A DNA stretch of 64,000 nucleotides. Origin: Oceanospirillaceae bacterium. Lineage in GTDB: Bacteria > Pseudomonadota > Gammaproteobacteria > Pseudomonadales > Balneatricaceae. A model generated the notes under the pieces. That model saw only the letters and a list, made by a program, of their open reading frames with translations, searched no databases and was not told the origin of the DNA. Numbering within the stretch: position 1 is the stretch's first letter; each line of letters begins with the position of its first letter. The stretch lies in contig NYZU01000022.1 of the NCBI GenBank assembly GCA_002686055.1, positions 1 to 64,000 of the forward strand, read 5' to 3'. Of the stretch, positions 1 to 8,575 are shown one piece after another. The position numbers were made by a program, and so were the translations under genes.

Positions 1-47
1 CTGTTGATGCAGAATTTGAAGAAGTAAAAGACGACGACAAGAAGTAA
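1..47 (+). CDS. dnaK: DnaK chaperone, C-terminal end only
   Basis: The last 14 codons and the TAA stop of DnaK, the Hsp70 chaperone that works with DnaJ and GrpE in the cytoplasm. The visible tail reads VDAEFEEVKDDDKK, the acidic C-terminal signature that ends proteobacterial DnaK proteins. The rest lies outside the window. It is immediately upstream of dnaJ on the same strand, the usual dnaK-dnaJ arrangement. Confidence 0.9.
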   Translation, partial: VDAEFEEVKDDDKK

Positions 48-77
48 GCCCTCGCGCCACATCTTGATGTAGTTGGT

Positions 78-101
78 AACGCGGGACTCTGGTTCCGCGT
101 T
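78..101 (+). promoter_or_regulatory. Hairpin in the dnaK-dnaJ intergenic spacer
   Basis: Positions 78-87 pair with 92-101 through ten consecutive pairs (one G-T), closing a 4-nt loop. No T-run follows, so it is not a standard intrinsic terminator. By inference it may be an mRNA processing or stability element adjusting DnaJ output relative to DnaK. Confidence 0.5.
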
Positions 102-141
102 CTTGCATTTACAGTTAGTGATTATAAACAGTGGATTAAAC

Positions 142-1269
142 ATGTCGAAACGTGATTATTATGAAGTGCTTGGGGTAGACAAGAACGCTTCTGACAAGGA
201 CATTAAAAAGGGCTTCCGGCGTATGGCCATGAAGTTCCATCCCGACCGCAACCCTGATGATAAGGTTGCGGAAGAAAGCTTTAAAGAAGTCAACGAAGCC
301 TACGAAGTACTATCCGATGGGCAGAAGAAAGCGGCCTATGATCAATATGGTCATGCGGGAGTAGAAGCTGGTGCTGGCGGTGGTGGCTTTGGTGGCGGCG
401 GCGCGGCCTTTAGCGATGTGTTTGGCGATATGTTTGGTGATATCTTTGGCGGTGGTGCCGGCGGTGGCCGTTCTGGCGTGCAAAGGGGCTCTGATTTACG
501 TTACACCATGGAGCTTGATTTAGAAGAAGCTGTGCGTGGCGTGAGCAAAGAAATTCGTATCCCCACGCAGGTGGAGTGTGAAGTTTGTGATGGTACTGGC
601 GCCAAGCCGGGTACCAAGCCAAAAACTTGTGGCACCTGTAATGGTGCTGGGCAAGTGCGTATGCAACAAGGCTTTTTCTCGGTGCAACAAACCTGCCCCC
701 AATGTCATGGTAAAGGCACCATTATTGCTGACCCTTGTCGCAATTGTCATGGTGAGGGTCGAGTACAAGAATCGAAAACCTTATCCGTCAAAATCCCTGC
801 TGGTGTAGATACGGGTGATCGCATTCGTTTAACCGGTGAAGGTGAAGCCGGCGTTAACGGTGGGCCCACAGGTGATCTGTATGTGCAGGTTTCTGTGCGC
901 GAACACAGTATTTTCCAGCGCGATGGCAAGCATTTGTATTGTGAAGTGCCCATTGCCTTTACGGATGCGGCCTTAGGTGGTGAAATTGAAGTACCTACCT
1001 TAGATGGTCGAGTAAAGCTAAAAATTCCCGAAGGCGCTCAAAGTGGTAAGCTGTTCCGTTTGCGGGGTAAAGGCGTCACCCAAGTACGTGGGGGTGGCCA
1101 AGGTGACTTAATCTGCAAAATTGCCATTGAGACACCGGTGAATCTTAGTAAGCAGCAAAAAGAACTATTGCAAGAATTTCAAGCCACAATGGATGAAGGC
1201 AAGCATAAGCATTCGCCGAAAAAATCGTCCTGGTTTGAGGGTGTGAAAAACTTTTTTGAAGATATCTAG
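142..1269 (+). CDS. dnaJ: Chaperone protein DnaJ (Hsp40)
   Basis: Co-chaperone that delivers unfolded substrates to DnaK and stimulates its ATPase. The 375-residue product has all type I DnaJ parts in order: J domain (about 1-70) with the HPD motif at 33-35, a Gly/Phe-rich linker (about 79-115), four CxxCxGxG zinc-finger repeats ([32 protein letters not shown]), and two C-terminal substrate-binding domains. The ATG at 142 gives the family N-terminus [11 protein letters not shown]. An in-frame TTG at 73 would add 23 unrelated residues translated from the intergenic hairpin and is rejected. It follows dnaK by about 95 bases, so co-transcription is likely. Confidence 0.97.
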   Translation: MSKRDYYEVLGVDKNASDKDIKKGFRRMAMKFHPDRNPDDKVAEESFKEVNEAYEVLSDGQKKAAYDQYGHAGVEAGAGGGGFGGGGAAFSDVFGDMFGDIFGGGAGGGRSGVQRGSDLRYTMELDLEEAVRGVSKEIRIPTQVECEVCDGTGAKPGTKPKTCGTCNGAGQVRMQQGFFSVQQTCPQCHGKGTIIADPCRNCHGEGRVQESKTLSVKIPAGVDTGDRIRLTGEGEAGVNGGPTGDLYVQVSVREHSIFQRDGKHLYCEVPIAFTDAALGGEIEVPTLDGRVKLKIPEGAQSGKLFRLRGKGVTQVRGGGQGDLICKIAIETPVNLSKQQKELLQEFQATMDEGKHKHSPKKSSWFEGVKNFFEDI

Positions 1270-1362
1270 TTATAGATGGGGGTGGTTTAGAACAGACTGC
1301 CCCAAAGACTGCTTGATTGTGTTAATGTAGGTCGGGTTGTTAACTCGTCAAACAGAGATTGA

Positions 1363-2172
<810 letters not shown>

Positions 2173-2309
2173 AAATAATATAGCATTAGGGGATGCAAGC
2201 TGACCTCAGTTTTGATAGGGTAACAACCTGTAATGAATTTAATAACTGTTTTCGCGATGGTGATAACGATAACGGTCTTTTTTCTCACCAACAATATGAA
2301 GATTATATT

Positions 2310-2516
2310 ATGAGTAAAGGTACTGTTAAGTGGTTTAACGCTGACAAAGGTTATGGTTTTGTAACTCCGGAAGACGGTGGCAAAGACCTATTCGTTCATC
2401 ATTCTGAAATTCAAAATGGTGGCGGATTCCGTACTTTGGAAGACGGCCAAGCGGTTGAATTTGAAATTGGCGAAGGTCAAAAAGGCCCTTGTGCAACTAA
2501 CGTTCGCGCTGTTTAA
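2310..2516 (+). CDS. Cold-shock domain protein (CspA family)
   Basis: Small single-stranded nucleic-acid-binding protein, 68 residues, one OB-fold cold-shock domain. RNP1 (KGYGFVTPE) and RNP2 (DLFVHHSEI) are intact, and the N-terminus [10 protein letters not shown] is typical. The reading frame stays open upstream to 2193, but the added 39 residues do not resemble the family, so the ATG at 2310 is chosen. A leader of up to 137 bases separates it from dapB. I did not recognise an E. coli-type cold box there, so cold induction is not shown. Which Csp paralogue this is cannot be told. Confidence 0.93.
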   Translation: MSKGTVKWFNADKGYGFVTPEDGGKDLFVHHSEIQNGGGFRTLEDGQAVEFEIGEGQKGPCATNVRAV

Positions 2517-2557
2517 ATAGCCACATAAGCAACCACTTATTAACAGAAGCTTGCCAT

Positions 2558-2609
2558 ACAATAGTATTGTGAAGTTAGACTAAGAGTATAGTATTACTAT
2601 ACTTGTTAG
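2558..2609. repeat. Inverted repeats downstream of the cold-shock gene
   Basis: Two palindromes share the core ATAGTATT. The first, at 2558-2570, has 5-bp arms. The second, at 2585-2603, is a 9-bp perfect inverted repeat around one base, extended by CTAA (2580-2583) pairing with TTAG (2606-2609). They could be an RNA stem in the csp 3' UTR or a dimeric protein-binding site. Confidence 0.5.
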
Positions 2610-2655
2610 TTTGTGGTTAACTTATACAGCCATCGCATCATCGATGCAAAAGAGT

Positions 2656-2688
2656 CTGGGACCAGTCAAATGGCCCAGCTTTTTTTTG
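2656..2688 (+). terminator. Rho-independent terminator, 140 bases past csp
   Basis: CTGGG (2656-2660) pairs with CCCAG (2674-2678), with an inner CCA/TGG extension across one bulged base, followed by a run of eight T (2680-2687). It fits termination of the csp transcript, which would then have a long structured 3' UTR. A separate short RNA ending here is also possible. Confidence 0.75.
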
Positions 2689-2946
2689 TCTAAAATCTGT
2701 CACATTAGAAATATAATTGTTGAAAAATCAGCTCCTAATCTTCATGGTTGCAAAATAAGACTAGATAATGGCGCATATATAACTACATTTGTCCAAACCA
2801 AAAAGAATATTCTTAGATAGGTAAATTCTTGTAAAAATTTGTCCATTGGGTCAACAAAGTGTTATGGTTTAAGATTCGCGAATGGCTATCATTTGTATTA
2901 AAAGGTTACAAGTCTTGCAACAAAGACTATCAGGGTGAGTTATACA

Positions 2947-3642
2947 ATGTTTGCTGCAAAACAGAATCGATCAAGCACAAGGTTAGTATTTTCAGATTTT
3001 AATATACTGGGTAAATTCCCCAAGCTACTTGCACTGATAGTTGTTATTTTAAGTTGGTCATACGCAGGAGTGATTATGGCGGCGGAAGAACCTGAATATA
3101 CCATTATTGAACAAGCCGATGAGTTTGAATTGCGTGCTTATGCTCCAAGAATTATTGCCCAAGCAACCGTTTCTGGTTCTATGGGTCAAGCCAGCAATAG
3201 GGGGTTTCAGGTTATAGCTGATTATATCTTTGGTAATAATAGTGTTAGCAATGGCGCTAGTGAGAAGATCAGCATGACCGTACCAGTCACTATGGAACCT
3301 CAGTCAGAAAAGATCAGTATGACAGTTCCAGTAAGCATGAAACAATCAAACGGCAAGTGGCGAGTAGATTTCTTTATGCCCAGTAAATACACCATGGAAA
3401 ATTTGCCAAAACCAAATAATTCCGCGGTTGAGTTAATAGAAATACCGGCTACTAATTATGCTGCTATTCGCTTCTCTGGTCGGACAACTGAAGCCAAAAC
3501 AGCCAAAAAAACCAAACAACTTCTAGCTTGGTTAAAAAGTAAAGGTTTAACCCCCGTTGGTGAGCCAGTGTTAGCTAGATACAATTCACCAGTGTCTTTG
3601 CCCTTTATGCGCCGTAATGAAGTGATTGTGCCTTACGAATAA
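2947..3642 (+). CDS. SOUL-family haem-binding protein, exported
   Basis: The product has about 231 residues. A hydrophobic segment near residues 28-44 ends in a possible signal-peptidase site (AGVIMA/AEEP), so a periplasmic or membrane-anchored location is likely. The rest matches the SOUL/HBP fold: a YTIIEQADEFELRAYAPR start, two copies of SEKISMTVPV(T/S)M as usual in the family, WRVDFFMPSKYTM, and a C-terminal FMRRNEV motif. SOUL proteins bind haem or porphyrin, but their bacterial role is unclear. A GTG at 2935 is in frame, but GGTGA at 2934-2938 is well placed as ribosome-binding site for the ATG at 2947. A 6-bp hairpin (2911-2928) sits just upstream. Confidence 0.85.
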   Translation: MFAAKQNRSSTRLVFSDFNILGKFPKLLALIVVILSWSYAGVIMAAEEPEYTIIEQADEFELRAYAPRIIAQATVSGSMGQASNRGFQVIADYIFGNNSVSNGASEKISMTVPVTMEPQSEKISMTVPVSMKQSNGKWRVDFFMPSKYTMENLPKPNNSAVELIEIPATNYAAIRFSGRTTEAKTAKKTKQLLAWLKSKGLTPVGEPVLARYNSPVSLPFMRRNEVIVPYE

Positions 3643-3661
3643 GATTTGGGTAATTTATAGA

Positions 3662-4432
3662 CTAACGGCAATAGCTTAATGTTAGTACGCCACCAGCCCA
3701 ATCCTCAACGTCAATCCATATCTCTGCTTTAGCTGTCGCTAAGTTTTTATAGTCCAGAGGAGTAGAGCGCTGATGTGGGCTTAGCTCGATATAAAGGGGG
3801 GCTCTGGGTGCTTCTCCTTTATCCACAGTTAAGTTGAAATAGGCCATTTTGCCAACAAGATGGCCTGTTGATGTCAGTTTTAGGTTCACTTCGTTTTGAA
3901 TATAGCTTCGGTCTTTTGACAGACCGCCCATGCGCCAGTCGCCCCTTTTAATTTGCACTTTGCTATTCTCAATCGTTATTGCACCACTGGCCATATCCCA
4001 TTGCTCTATATCTCCTTGTACAGAGGACTCATAGACCACCCTGCGCAAATAAAATGAACAAGTTATGGACTTGGTATGTTTGGCCAGTTTATGACTGCTA
4101 AAATCATAATCAGTTTTACTTAGTGGAGTGGAAAGCAAACGTTTCTTATCAGCTGGCTTGAGTGCTACAGCATAAATCTGAATACCGGGTTCAGTGCTTA
4201 TTGGTTTTGTTGGCACTACATTTTCGGTCTTGTTGCCATAGCCTGATGGGTTTGGTTTAAAGTTTGAACAATCAAGTTTCCTGCGCTTGGCTTCAGCTAG
4301 ATAGATGCTGTTATCTTCTGCTGTGGCAATAACTCGACATACGGTCTTGTCACTCCAGTTGCCCATATCTTGCGCCAAAGCTTGGCAGGACATAAACACC
4401 ATTGTGGAAGTCATCAGCCATATGCGAATCAT
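3662..4432 (-). CDS. Secreted protein of unknown function
   Basis: The 256-residue product is not recognised. It has a signal peptide (hydrophobic residues 4-20, probable cleavage ALA/QD). A Cys at residue 16 makes a poor lipobox, so secretion is favoured over lipidation. Just after the signal is a motif of the form NWSDKTVCRVIATAEDNS..YLAEAKRRKLDC, which I associate with small exported proteins of marine bacteria, an impression rather than a database match. The remainder looks beta-rich and polar. It lies downstream of the DUF1501 gene on the opposite strand to SOUL; the two are convergent with 19 bases between. Confidence 0.7.
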   Translation of the reverse strand: MIRIWLMTSTMVFMSCQALAQDMGNWSDKTVCRVIATAEDNSIYLAEAKRRKLDCSNFKPNPSGYGNKTENVVPTKPISTEPGIQIYAVALKPADKKRLLSTPLSKTDYDFSSHKLAKHTKSITCSFYLRRVVYESSVQGDIEQWDMASGAITIENSKVQIKRGDWRMGGLSKDRSYIQNEVNLKLTSTGHLVGKMAYFNLTVDKGEAPRAPLYIELSPHQRSTPLDYKNLATAKAEIWIDVEDWAGGVLTLSYCR

Positions 4433-4489
4433 ATTATTATCCTTAAATGATGGGCAATGTTAGTGTTGGTTGAAGAACATGAATGGGCA

Positions 4490-5650
4490 TTATGAGAAAA
4501 CATAGTCATATAGCCGAGGTAATTGTGAGTCAAAAAATATCTCACTAGCGATCTTGTCATGATCTAAACCTAAAGAGCGTTCAATACAGGCCGCACAGAT
4601 AGATCGATAGTCAATGGTTGCCATCAAGTCGCGTTCCTCATATTGATCCTGCTTTCTTAATCCAGGCCAGTCAGCAATCACTCGGCTAGAAGTGATACTA
4701 CCTCCTGCCAATAGCCCAGCACTTCCATAGCCATGATCTGTGCCACGGGTGCCATTAGCGGCTACAGTACGGCCAAATTCGGTAAGGGTTAATATAATTG
4801 TATCCTGCCAGGCATCACCTAAACCTTCCCGGTATGCGGCAATCACATCATCGACAATGGCCAACTGTATAGCGTGGTTACCATGGGTATCTTTACCATC
4901 ATCAGCGACTTGATTGGCATGGGTGTCAAATCGTTTAACCCTGATCACAGAGGCAACAGGTCCATCGGCACGGGACATTTCTTGACCTGCATATTTGGCT
5001 AAGCTAGTGGCATCTCTAGGTATATTGACCTTATTGGCACTCTTTTTTGCTACCTTGTGAAATAGGTTGCCAACATCACCCTGATGACTCATGGCAATCA
5101 TATCGACCAAATTGGCATTGGGTCGTTTTGATTTACGGATGCTGGCAGGAAAGAAATTATCGTTATCATTATGGCCACGCAAAATCAGGGGCATATCAAG
5201 TGAAAGCGCACGTCCAGGCAGATTGGCTAGTTCAAGAGCCCTGCCAAGCCAGCCTGTTTTTTCGGCAAATGGGCTTAAGCCTCCACCCTCCATTAAGTTC
5301 TGTCCTTCAAAATGAGAACGTTTGGTATAAGGAAAAGACGTGGCATGGATAACAGTGGCCTCATTACGTGCCATAAGGGCAGCATAGTTGGCTAGAGAAG
5401 GGTGCAAACCAAAAAATGGGTTTAGGGTTAAATAATCAGTGGGTGTCATACTGGCACGCATACGCAATAAGTCTGGATCACCAATTGGCGGAACTGCAGT
5501 TAAGCCATCCATCCCTCCTTCCAGCAAAATAACCGCAATATTGCCAGGTGGACGATCTTTGGTATAGCCTGCGATAGGCACCCCTGCCAGAAACAAGGAT
5601 GCTGCTGAGGCTTTAATAAAATCACGACGATCAAATTTTATTTTAGACAT
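4490..5650 (-). CDS. DUF1501 protein with Tat signal
   Basis: The 386-residue product matches the DUF1501 family (sulfatase-like fold, function not established). The N-terminus carries a twin-arginine signal (RRDFIKASAASLFLAG), so it is predicted to be exported folded. Family motifs visible are LLEGGMDGL near the mature start, the HATSFPYTKRSHFEGQN segment, and a C-terminal TEFGRTVAANGTRGTDHGYG block typical of alkaline-phosphatase-like proteins. Its ATG overlaps the DUF1800 stop by eight bases (5643-5650), showing translational coupling. The DUF1800-DUF1501 pair is a recurrent bacterial gene pair of unknown role. Confidence 0.88.
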   Translation of the reverse strand: MSKIKFDRRDFIKASAASLFLAGVPIAGYTKDRPPGNIAVILLEGGMDGLTAVPPIGDPDLLRMRASMTPTDYLTLNPFFGLHPSLANYAALMARNEATVIHATSFPYTKRSHFEGQNLMEGGGLSPFAEKTGWLGRALELANLPGRALSLDMPLILRGHNDNDNFFPASIRKSKRPNANLVDMIAMSHQGDVGNLFHKVAKKSANKVNIPRDATSLAKYAGQEMSRADGPVASVIRVKRFDTHANQVADDGKDTHGNHAIQLAIVDDVIAAYREGLGDAWQDTIILTLTEFGRTVAANGTRGTDHGYGSAGLLAGGSITSSRVIADWPGLRKQDQYEERDLMATIDYRSICAACIERSLGLDHDKIASEIFFDSQLPRLYDYVFS

Positions 5651-7091
5651 ACGACAACCCCATTAGCTCTGGGCTACACATTAAAGCGATAAATTTGTGT
5701 CGCCTTGAGTCAGCACTAGCAACCAAGCGGCGGGTCGTCTCATTAGCACCCATACGATCCATTATTTTAGTTGTGGAATGCTTAACCCTGCCAATATTAT
5801 AAATTGCATCGGCAAAACGAATACGGCGTTCTAGCATTTCTGCCGATAGCCATTCCTCTTTTTTGCTTGAGTAACCATCAGGTTGGCGTGAGCTCCAGAA
5901 AGACTGGCCCAGCTCGGCAAAAATTTTCTGGGTATTCATAATATCGTCATCATAGTTATAGATATCTTCCCAGCCTTTAAAAAAGGTGGCTTCACTCAGA
6001 CGGATAACTTGAAATAGCCATGTCATAGGCCAAATAAACTTGGCTTCATCACTTGCAATAGCGCGTTCAATTACCGCCGTATGAATGACATCAAGCTGGC
6101 CATTACTTTGCCGCCAGGCCTCAGAAATATAGGCAATATCGGTTCGCTTGGGCTTATCACTGACAAAATGTTGGCATAATTTGGTGCTGATAAATCGAAT
6201 GGTATATTCATTGCCAGCCAAATAGTCAGTTAATTGTTTTAAACCATTTTTTCCCGCATAAATGGTCTTGCCAAACACTTTTTTTAAGCCCGGCTCAGCA
6301 TATCTTGGTTTAAAGGCTTGCCAATGGTTAGTGGTTTTTGCTCTTTCAAGCATGTCTTGCGTACTGGCTCCAAAATCCATCCCCCAGCCAGACAAAACCA
6401 TGGCGGCATTACGAATATCTGCTTCGGTATAGCCAGCTGCAGGTGATAAAGTGTGTAATTCAAGCAGCTCACGGCCTAAGTTATCATTTAATCCGGCTTG
6501 GCAATCAGGCCTTTTACGACATCTTTTGGTATGGGGTGAGCGTTCACCTGCACTCCATACATTATCCAAATAAGTTAACATTCCTGGGTGGGTGGTCACT
6601 AGATATAGCATATTGGCAAAGTCGCCATTGAGATTGGCAATAATGGCTTCATCAATAGCATGACCGATCATTGAGCTGGTATCAAAAGTATTGCCAATTG
6701 TAAAATGGTTGGCCCAAAAAGCGGCAAAGCGTAATCTTAATTGGTCATCACCATACACATTGCGTTGGGCAAACTTTAACTCATCTTTATCGCGCATTAA
6801 ATTATTGCGCCGATTAGCTTCTTTGGCGACTTGCGTATCTTGGCCATCCTTGCGTTCACGCTCTTTTTTCTTATTTTCCCGATATAAGCGCCACATATGA
6901 GCCCGTTTTTTTAGATTAGGTTGTAGATGATCTGGCCAAGGTGCAATAGTGGCAAATTTGTGGGGTTGACCGAGAGCAGGGGAAGGCGCATGCAGTTGGC
7001 TGATGGCCCATGCTTGCATATCCTTTGGCAAAGGGTCAGATGGCTTAAACATTAGTCCAAGCTTTTGTGCTATGCGAAAGGATTCATTCAT
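5643..7091 (-). CDS. DUF1800 family protein
   Basis: The 482-residue product has the DUF1800 features that I recognise: RLRFAAFWANHFTIG, the stretch GRELLELHTLSPAAGYTEADIRNAA, and FISTKLCQHFVSD near residue 300. It is predicted largely alpha-helical. I see no clear signal peptide, in contrast to its Tat-exported partner. It is the first gene of a two-gene unit with DUF1501 on the minus strand, overlapping by eight bases. Function is unknown; co-occurrence suggests the two proteins act together in the envelope. Confidence 0.87.
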   Translation of the reverse strand: MNESFRIAQKLGLMFKPSDPLPKDMQAWAISQLHAPSPALGQPHKFATIAPWPDHLQPNLKKRAHMWRLYRENKKKERERKDGQDTQVAKEANRRNNLMRDKDELKFAQRNVYGDDQLRLRFAAFWANHFTIGNTFDTSSMIGHAIDEAIIANLNGDFANMLYLVTTHPGMLTYLDNVWSAGERSPHTKRCRKRPDCQAGLNDNLGRELLELHTLSPAAGYTEADIRNAAMVLSGWGMDFGASTQDMLERAKTTNHWQAFKPRYAEPGLKKVFGKTIYAGKNGLKQLTDYLAGNEYTIRFISTKLCQHFVSDKPKRTDIAYISEAWRQSNGQLDVIHTAVIERAIASDEAKFIWPMTWLFQVIRLSEATFFKGWEDIYNYDDDIMNTQKIFAELGQSFWSSRQPDGYSSKKEEWLSAEMLERRIRFADAIYNIGRVKHSTTKIMDRMGANETTRRLVASADSRRHKFIALMCSPELMGLSYV

Positions 7092-7219
7092 AATGCGGCC
7101 CTTAAATTTACCTCAAGGCTACCATTAATGCTATTCAACTAGCAATTTTTATGATGAATGATAAGTGACGAAGTGTGTTTTAAGGGGTTATTTTTGTCTG
7201 ATGTTATGCTTGATTAAGG

Positions 7220-7257
7220 TAGACAAATCATCCGTCTTTTTGTTATTATTTAAACCG
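7220..7257 (+). promoter_or_regulatory. carAB promoter with GTTTGC start region
   Basis: A -35 box TAGACA (7220-7225, 5/6), an 18-bp spacer and an extended -10 TGT-TATTAT (7241-7249). The expected start is the G at 7257, opening GTTTGC. From memory, E. coli carAB P1 also initiates at GUUUGC and is controlled by UTP-sensitive reiterative transcription. Similar control here is inferred from sequence. Confidence 0.65.
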
Positions 7258-7299
7258 TTTGCAGGCGTTGAAAAACAGCGCGCTAAAAAGATTCAACAT

Positions 7300-7334
7300 A
7301 AAAGCGGGGTGTGTTTGTCACATCTCGCTTTTTT
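7300..7334 (+). terminator. Attenuator-like terminator in the carA leader
   Basis: Positions 7300-7313 pair with 7319-7332 through 14 consecutive pairs (two G-T) around a 5-nt loop, ending in six T. It lies 80 bases before the carA start, inside the transcript. An upstream arm (7271-7280) could pair instead with 7326-7334, and a separate GTTGAA/TTCAAC stem (7267-7297) precedes it, so alternative folds consistent with attenuation exist. I found no convincing leader peptide. Confidence 0.7.
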
Positions 7335-7414
7335 GCGAATATAGCCCGCCCTTTTTTGTTTCTAAACGCGATTATTTGTGTTGCATATCCTATTGCCCTT
7401 AAAGGAGGCCGCCA

Positions 7415-8545
7415 TTGACCACACCCGCTATCCTGGCTCTTGAAGATGGAAGTATTTTTCACGGCATCGCTATTGGTGCGACTGGACAAAGCAGTGGTGA
7501 GGTGGTGTTTAACACCTCCATGACTGGCTATCAAGAAATTCTTACCGATCCATCCTATGCCCGCCAAATAGTTACCTTGACTTATCCTCATATCGGCAAT
7601 ACTGGCACTACTAGCGAAGATGAAGAATCGACACAAGTATGGGCTGCTGGGCTGGTAATTCGTGATCTACCTTTGTTAGCTAGTAACTGGCGGAATGAAC
7701 AATCTCTAGAAGATTACTTAAAGGCTAATAACGTGGTGGCTATTGCCGATATTGATACCCGCCGGTTAACACGTATTTTGCGTGAAAAGGGCGCGCAAAA
7801 TGGTTGTATCCTAGCGGGTGATAATTTAGATGAGGCTGCGGCACTTGCAGCAGCTCAGGACTTCCCTGGTCTTAAGGGTATGGATTTGGCCAAAACAGTG
7901 ACCACAACTGAGGGCTACCAATGGACTGAATCGACATGGGATTTGGTTGCTGGCCATCGTGCCGCAGGCGAGACACCTTTTAAAGTTGTTGCTTATGATT
8001 ATGGTGTAAAGCGAAATATTTTACGTATGCTGGTAGAACGTGGTTGTGACCTAACGGTTGTGCCCGCGCAGACACCGGCAAGTGAAGTCTTGGCTATGCA
8101 GCCCGATGGGGTGTTTTTATCTAATGGACCCGGTGACCCAGAACCCTGTGATTACGCCATTAATGCCATCAAAGAAATTCTCGAAACTGATATTCCGGTG
8201 TTTGGCATTTGCTTGGGGCATCAATTATTGGCCTTGGCTTCTGGCGCCCAGACAGAAAAAATGAAATTTGGTCATCATGGTGCTAATCACCCAGTGCAAG
8301 ACTTAGATTCAAAAGTCGTTATGATTACCAGTCAAAACCATGGCTTTGCCGTGGCTGAAGATAGTTTTCCTGCTAACCTGCGGGCCACGCATAAATCACT
8401 ATTTGATGGCTCTTTACAAGGTATTGAGCGCACAGATAAAGCCGCGTTTAGTTTCCAAGGTCACCCAGAAGCAAGTCCGGGACCGCACGATGTGGCGCCA
8501 TTGTTCGACCGTTTTATTAATAATATGCAAGCCTATAAGGCCTGA
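7415..8545 (+). CDS. carA: Carbamoyl-phosphate synthase small subunit
   Basis: Glutaminase subunit that hydrolyses glutamine and channels ammonia to CarB for carbamoyl phosphate, the shared precursor of pyrimidines and arginine. At 376 residues it is of standard length. The N-terminal CPSase domain carries [15 protein letters not shown]. The C-terminal class I glutamine amidotransferase has nucleophile Cys266 (FGICLGHQ) with His350 and Glu352 (GHPEAS). The start is TTG at 7415, chosen because a strong AAAGGAGG (7401-7408) lies six bases upstream and no better in-frame start fits the family N-terminus. It is followed after 30 bases by carB. Confidence 0.97.
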   Translation: MTTPAILALEDGSIFHGIAIGATGQSSGEVVFNTSMTGYQEILTDPSYARQIVTLTYPHIGNTGTTSEDEESTQVWAAGLVIRDLPLLASNWRNEQSLEDYLKANNVVAIADIDTRRLTRILREKGAQNGCILAGDNLDEAAALAAAQDFPGLKGMDLAKTVTTTEGYQWTESTWDLVAGHRAAGETPFKVVAYDYGVKRNILRMLVERGCDLTVVPAQTPASEVLAMQPDGVFLSNGPGDPEPCDYAINAIKEILETDIPVFGICLGHQLLALASGAQTEKMKFGHHGANHPVQDLDSKVVMITSQNHGFAVAEDSFPANLRATHKSLFDGSLQGIERTDKAAFSFQGHPEASPGPHDVAPLFDRFINNMQAYKA

Positions 8546-8575
8546 TTGGACAGCATTTAATATTGGATTAGTAAT

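Noticed and set aside
73..141. N-terminal extension of dnaJ from TTG 73
   Set aside because: The 23 extra codons are translated from the intergenic hairpin and do not resemble DnaJ; ATG 142 gives the family N-terminus.
2173..2309. Cold box or promoter in the csp leader
   Set aside because: I looked for an E. coli-like cold box and for a promoter with TTGATA at 2212; no -10 lies at a usable distance, so nothing is claimed.
2611..2820. A 69-codon plus-strand open frame downstream of csp
   Set aside because: It contains the intrinsic terminator at 2656-2688, has no ribosome-binding site and resembles no protein family.
3241..3350. Internal duplication SEKISMTVPV in the SOUL protein
   Set aside because: Two copies are 15 residues apart, but this doubled KI-MT-PV pattern is normal in the SOUL family, so it is not evidence of a recent event.
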